36,695 nt of DNA from Burkholderiales bacterium (GTDB taxonomy: Bacteria; Pseudomonadota; Gammaproteobacteria; Burkholderiales; Burkholderiaceae_C). The position numbers and the translations under genes were made by a program. Below the pieces are notes generated by a model. That model made no database searches and was not told where the DNA came from. It was given only the letters and a program-made list of their open reading frames with translations. The stretch covers positions 1-36,695 of the forward strand of contig JAGWLR010000030.1 in the NCBI GenBank assembly GCA_028864885.1, read 5' to 3'. Every line of letters starts with the position of its first letter. Position 1 is the first letter of the stretch. Below, in pieces: positions 33,838 through 36,695 of the stretch.

Positions 33838-33947
33838 GTGTCGTGTGTCGTTTTGTAGTCATGACACAAGGCGACACAGGGCGGTTTTGGTGTCGTTTTG
33901 TAGTCACCACCCTTTAGGGGTGACACAGCGACACAAGCCAGACACAT
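33838..33947. repeat. Iteron-like GTGTC/GACAC cluster, candidate replication origin
   Basis: Eight copies of GTGTC or its inverse GACAC occur in 110 bp right after the replication gene. Within them GTGTCGTTTTGTAGTCA appears twice as a perfect 17-bp direct repeat (33845-33861 and 33890-33906, 45 bp apart). GTCACC...GGTGAC forms a further inverted repeat at about 33903-33924. Position and structure suggest an origin recognised by the helicase protein; operator function is the alternative. Confidence 0.6.
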
Positions 33948-34058
33948 GCCAAAGACAAAGAGCCTGAATGAATCCGCCAGGGCGCACTTTTGAAAGGCAT
34001 TTCCCGCTGTCGTGAATCGAAAATCTCGCAGGCCAGTTTTGAATTTTGAGAGTAACCA

Positions 34059-34643
34059 ATGGCAAGACCACCCAATCACCAGCGTGACGAAGCGATCAGC
34101 CTGATGCGAAGCCTGACCGCCCAGCACGGCGCAAAGAAAGGCTTACGGCTGGCGCGTGAACAATTTCCGGACGTGCCTGCGGGAACGTGGGGACGCTGGC
34201 GTCAAATGGCCGTGGGCAATGTGGCTGGCGCTGATGCCAAGGCATTGACCAGTCTGGCCGCAGAAGTTCGGCGCAACATCCCCACCCCTAAGCAACTGAG
34301 GGCAGACCCCGTGCCCGCTACGCGCCGGGCGCTGGATTTCTGGACTATGTTGGACGAGCTAGAGCATGACGCACGCCTGATGCGGGATTTCGCGCTGGCC
34401 CGTGGTGCTGACGGTGCTGTGAAGGTGCGGGTACCCTTTGCCCTGCGCGATGCCCACAAGATGCGCTGCGATTTGATCCGGCTGGCCTTGCAGCAAGCCG
34501 AGGTTGCCTGGAGCACAGAGCGTGCGGCAACGTTCTACGAAACCGTCATCCATGAGATCGGAGCTGAGAGTCCTGAGTGCCAGCGCCGAATCATGACGAG
34601 GTTGGCACGGGTGCAGGGAGAAGCTGCTGCTCGCGGATTTTGA
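34059..34643 (+). CDS. Unknown phage/island-type protein
   Basis: I do not recognise the family. It encodes 194 residues with a basic N-terminus (MARPPNHQRDEAISLMRSLTAQHGAKKGLRLAREQF...), then PAGTWGRWRQMAVG, which could be a small DNA-binding unit. A helical, charged middle (TMLDELEHDARLMRDFALAR) and C-terminus follow. GAGAG is just upstream of the ATG. Size and composition are compatible with a small terminase-like or regulatory phage protein, but nothing in it proves that. It follows the repeat cluster and converges on the helicase gene with 39 bp between stop codons. Confidence 0.7.
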   Translation: MARPPNHQRDEAISLMRSLTAQHGAKKGLRLAREQFPDVPAGTWGRWRQMAVGNVAGADAKALTSLAAEVRRNIPTPKQLRADPVPATRRALDFWTMLDELEHDARLMRDFALARGADGAVKVRVPFALRDAHKMRCDLIRLALQQAEVAWSTERAATFYETVIHEIGAESPECQRRIMTRLARVQGEAAARGF

Positions 34644-34682
34644 GTTCGCCTACAGGCCCGGCAAATGGTGCACCCCGATCAA

Positions 34683-36695
34683 TCACCACCCCTGCGACAG
34701 CATCTCCCGCATGCTCAGTCCATTCAGCACCGAGGCACAGGTTTCCCAGTCGGCATCTTCGACCTTGCTGTACTTTTCATCGAAAGGGTTGCGGGTGGCC
34801 GTGGTGCGATCAATCAACTGATTCGCGGCCGCCTCGTCGTTCAGCGCCACCTGCACCCAGACATCTTCCAAGGTGTCAGGGATCTGGCCGAACAAGCCGT
34901 GGATCGCCTCCAAGCGGTCAGCCAGCACCTGGTGCACACGGTCCTCCACTGAACCGCGGTAGCGCAGATTGGCAATCCAGACCTCATCGCGGGCTTGGCC
35001 AATGCGCTGGATGCGGCCTTTTCGCTGCTCCAGCCGGGTCGGGTTCCAGGGCAAGTCGATGTTGATGAGTGTGCCCAGGCGCTGCAGGTTCAAGCCCTCT
35101 GAAGCCGCGTCGGTGCCCAGCAGTAGTTGGAGGTCGCCAGCACGCACGCGGGCCTTCAGCACATTGCGGTCGCAACGCTGAAAACGCCCATCGCGCCAGA
35201 AGCCAGAACGGTTGCTACCGGCATAGAGCCCGATGTCCATGCCTGCAAACTCGGGCCGTTTGGCCATCTCATCACCCACCCAGCGAACCGTGTCGTAATA
35301 CTGCGAGAACAGGATGCAACCGCGCTCCAGCCAGCCCTGGGTGGTGCCCGGATGGGTGCCACGCAAATAGCCGATCAGCGCTTCCAGCTTGGGGTCGTTA
35401 TTGCCGCCCTGCTTGAGCAAGCTCAGGCAGCGGCGCAGCGAAGCCACCTCTGCTGCGGTGAAGTTCTTGAAATCGCTGGCGCCTTGTGGCGGCCGCCCCG
35501 CTTGGACCGGCACATCCTCGTCGGCATCGTCCTCGTCTTCGTCGTCAGGGGTGTCGGGCGCTTCGCCCAGCAGTTTGGCCACGGTGCGCCGCCCTGCTTC
35601 CATCGAGCTGCCCATGCGCCGCAGCAACAAGGTTTTGAAGAAACCTGCGCCTTTCACCCGCTGCTGCAACAAGCGAGAGAACTCCTCGGCCTCGGCATAG
35701 GCATCGCGCAGGTAGCTGCCCAGCACCAGCGCTCCTTCGTCGGCCTCGCCAAACAGCTTCACTGTGACCTTGGGCAAGAAGTAGCCGCCCGTGGCCGGAT
35801 TGATGGTCGCTTCCAGGTAAGCCCGTGTGCGGCGCACGATGCAGCGCAGCAACGGGTTGAAGTGTTGCCCGTATTCAGGCAGCAGGCCGTTTTGAAGTTG
35901 AACACGCCGAATGGCGGGGGACAGTTGGTCGAGGCTCTCGGGCGTGAATTGCCAATGTGTGTCGCTGGCGTCCAGGCTGCGGCGGATGCGCTCAAACGCC
36001 GGGGCCTCTGTCCTGGCAGGCAGAGGGTCACGCACGTACTCCCAACCCTCACGCGCGTCGGTGGGCACCGCCGCGTCGCCCGTGGCAATGTCCAGGCACG
36101 TGCTGGGCCGAAACCAAGGGCTGGAGTGCGTCCAACCGCCCAGCACACCGTCGTTGCCTTGCGCCAAGGTGTGCAGCAGGTCCCATGCCTCCACCGGATG
36201 CAACTGCACCGGGGTGGCCGTGGCCAGCAGCATGCTTTTGGTCTTGGGGCCAATCTCGCGCAAGAAAGCCATCAGCTTGTTGGGTTCTGCGCGCTCATTG
36301 ACTTCATCGGCGCTGGCGTCCACCTTGGGCACATTGCGGCGGCGGGCGCGGTGCGCTTCGTCCACGATGACACAGGTATAGCGGCGGCTGAGCAACTGGT
36401 TCATAGCTTCAGGCAAACCGCGCACCACCAGCCCCTGCGACACCAGCCCGATGCGGCGCGGGCACTTGCCCAGCGACTTGGCGCCGTCTGACGGGTACTC
36501 CAAGTCGTTCTCGTCCACCCAAGCCTTGCCATTCCAGCGGGCCGAGGGCAGTTGCAGCAGCTCCATCAACTCGTCTTGCCACTGCTGCAGCAAGGGCTTG
36601 GGCGCCAGCACCAGGATGGGACCGCCGTCTGGTTCATCCAGCGCCATCAGCATGGCCGCCATGGCCAGTTGCACCGTCTTGCCCAGGCCCACCTG
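34683..36695 (-). CDS. SNF2-type superfamily 2 helicase/ATPase, 5' end outside window
   Basis: At least 670 residues are visible; the N-terminus lies beyond the right edge. The frame begins inside the Walker A motif (VGLGKTVQ), so the apparent GTG start at 36692 is just the motif's valine. Then IVDEAHRAR (motif II), LLATATPVQ (motif III), an insertion with an Asp/Glu-rich stretch (DEDEDDADED), and the C-terminal helicase lobe with LLGTDAASEGLNLQ (motif V) and EQRKGRIQRIGQ (motif VI). Such SNF2-like ATPases translocate on duplex DNA. On mobile elements they are common in phage-defence systems (DISARM DrmD, Dpd and PLD-helicase proteins), so defence is a plausible guess, but the domain that would decide it is not in the window. 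Confidence 0.92.
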   Translation of the reverse strand, partial: QVGLGKTVQLAMAAMLMALDEPDGGPILVLAPKPLLQQWQDELMELLQLPSARWNGKAWVDENDLEYPSDGAKSLGKCPRRIGLVSQGLVVRGLPEAMNQLLSRRYTCVIVDEAHRARRRNVPKVDASADEVNERAEPNKLMAFLREIGPKTKSMLLATATPVQLHPVEAWDLLHTLAQGNDGVLGGWTHSSPWFRPSTCLDIATGDAAVPTDAREGWEYVRDPLPARTEAPAFERIRRSLDASDTHWQFTPESLDQLSPAIRRVQLQNGLLPEYGQHFNPLLRCIVRRTRAYLEATINPATGGYFLPKVTVKLFGEADEGALVLGSYLRDAYAEAEEFSRLLQQRVKGAGFFKTLLLRRMGSSMEAGRRTVAKLLGEAPDTPDDEDEDDADEDVPVQAGRPPQGASDFKNFTAAEVASLRRCLSLLKQGGNNDPKLEALIGYLRGTHPGTTQGWLERGCILFSQYYDTVRWVGDEMAKRPEFAGMDIGLYAGSNRSGFWRDGRFQRCDRNVLKARVRAGDLQLLLGTDAASEGLNLQRLGTLINIDLPWNPTRLEQRKGRIQRIGQARDEVWIANLRYRGSVEDRVHQVLADRLEAIHGLFGQIPDTLEDVWVQVALNDEAAANQLIDRTTATRNPFDEKYSKVEDADWETCASVLNGLSMREMLSQGW

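Larger units (their letters stand above)
28918..36695. mobile_element. tRNA-Thr-inserted integrative element (left part; right end outside window)
   Basis: The element begins at the tRNA half-gene and carries a tyrosine integrase, a small AlpA/MerR-like DNA-binding protein, a Toprim/helicase replication protein, an iteron-like repeat cluster, phage-type unknown genes and an SNF2 helicase. No structural, capsid or conjugation genes are seen in this part. This resembles phage satellites and small genomic islands. A second copy of the att sequence is not in the window, so the right boundary is unknown. Confidence 0.8.

Noticed and set aside
36690-36695. GTG at 36692 as the start of the SNF2 helicase
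   Set aside because: It is the valine codon just before GLGKT of Walker A; helicases of this type have residues before it, so the gene continues beyond the window.

Overview
The window looks like a piece of a high-GC betaproteobacterial chromosome, probably Burkholderiales (Comamonadaceae/Sphaerotilaceae-like). This is judged from gene families and codon habits, not from a marker gene. Bases 1 to about 28,400 read as dense chromosomal DNA with many specialised-metabolism and membrane-lipid genes. From 28,918 to the right edge there is an integrated genetic element whose right end lies outside the window.

Left block (1-5,673): one end of a biosynthetic locus. A very large hybrid NRPS-PKS gene runs off the left edge on the minus strand (half-condensation-like region, adenylation, carrier, ketosynthase, malonyl-type acyltransferase). 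A Sfp-type phosphopantetheinyl transferase that could activate its carrier domain is divergently transcribed from it.

Lipid block (5,649-13,418): a TetR regulator is divergent from an eight-gene operon: FAD-dependent oxidoreductase, DUF1365, CFA-type SAM methyltransferase, Chalcone_3-like exported protein, GPH-type MFS transporter, DUF3833 lipoprotein, SDR and SnoaL-like protein. Four junctions overlap or nearly touch. In other proteobacteria this gene set is tied to cyclopropane/furan-type fatty-acid modification and the sigmaE-ChrR singlet-oxygen response. Here the visible regulator is TetR, with a perfect inverted repeat in the divergent promoter.

Efflux and signalling block (13,309-24,650): a TetR (CecR/DUF1956-like)-MFP-RND pump operon is transcribed leftward, with a perfect 16-bp palindrome at the start of the TetR gene and a divergent alpha/beta hydrolase. 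Next come a P450, a hybrid histidine kinase (HisKA-HATPase-REC-HPt) and a CheY-like receiver in one direction, with an AraC-type regulator divergent from the P450 across a two-copy direct repeat.

Repair/exported enzyme block (24,592-28,375): a DnaQ-type exonuclease fused to a GIY-YIG/UvrC-like nuclease, a secreted SGNH-hydrolase lipoprotein whose ribosome-binding site lies in a predicted hairpin, and a periplasmic YceI-family protein.

Island (28,918 to the right edge): the displaced 3' half of a tRNA-Thr(CGT) gene, still followed by its own terminator, marks the left attachment site. It is followed by a tyrosine integrase, an HTH-tailed unknown protein, a small AlpA/MerR-like DNA-binding protein, a Toprim/RecA-like helicase fusion, an iteron-like repeat cluster that may be an origin, an unknown phage-type protein, and a convergent SNF2-type helicase cut by the window edge. 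The layout suggests a satellite-like, self-replicating integrative element with a possible defence cargo. Convergent gene ends across the chromosomal part overlap or abut with no room for terminators.
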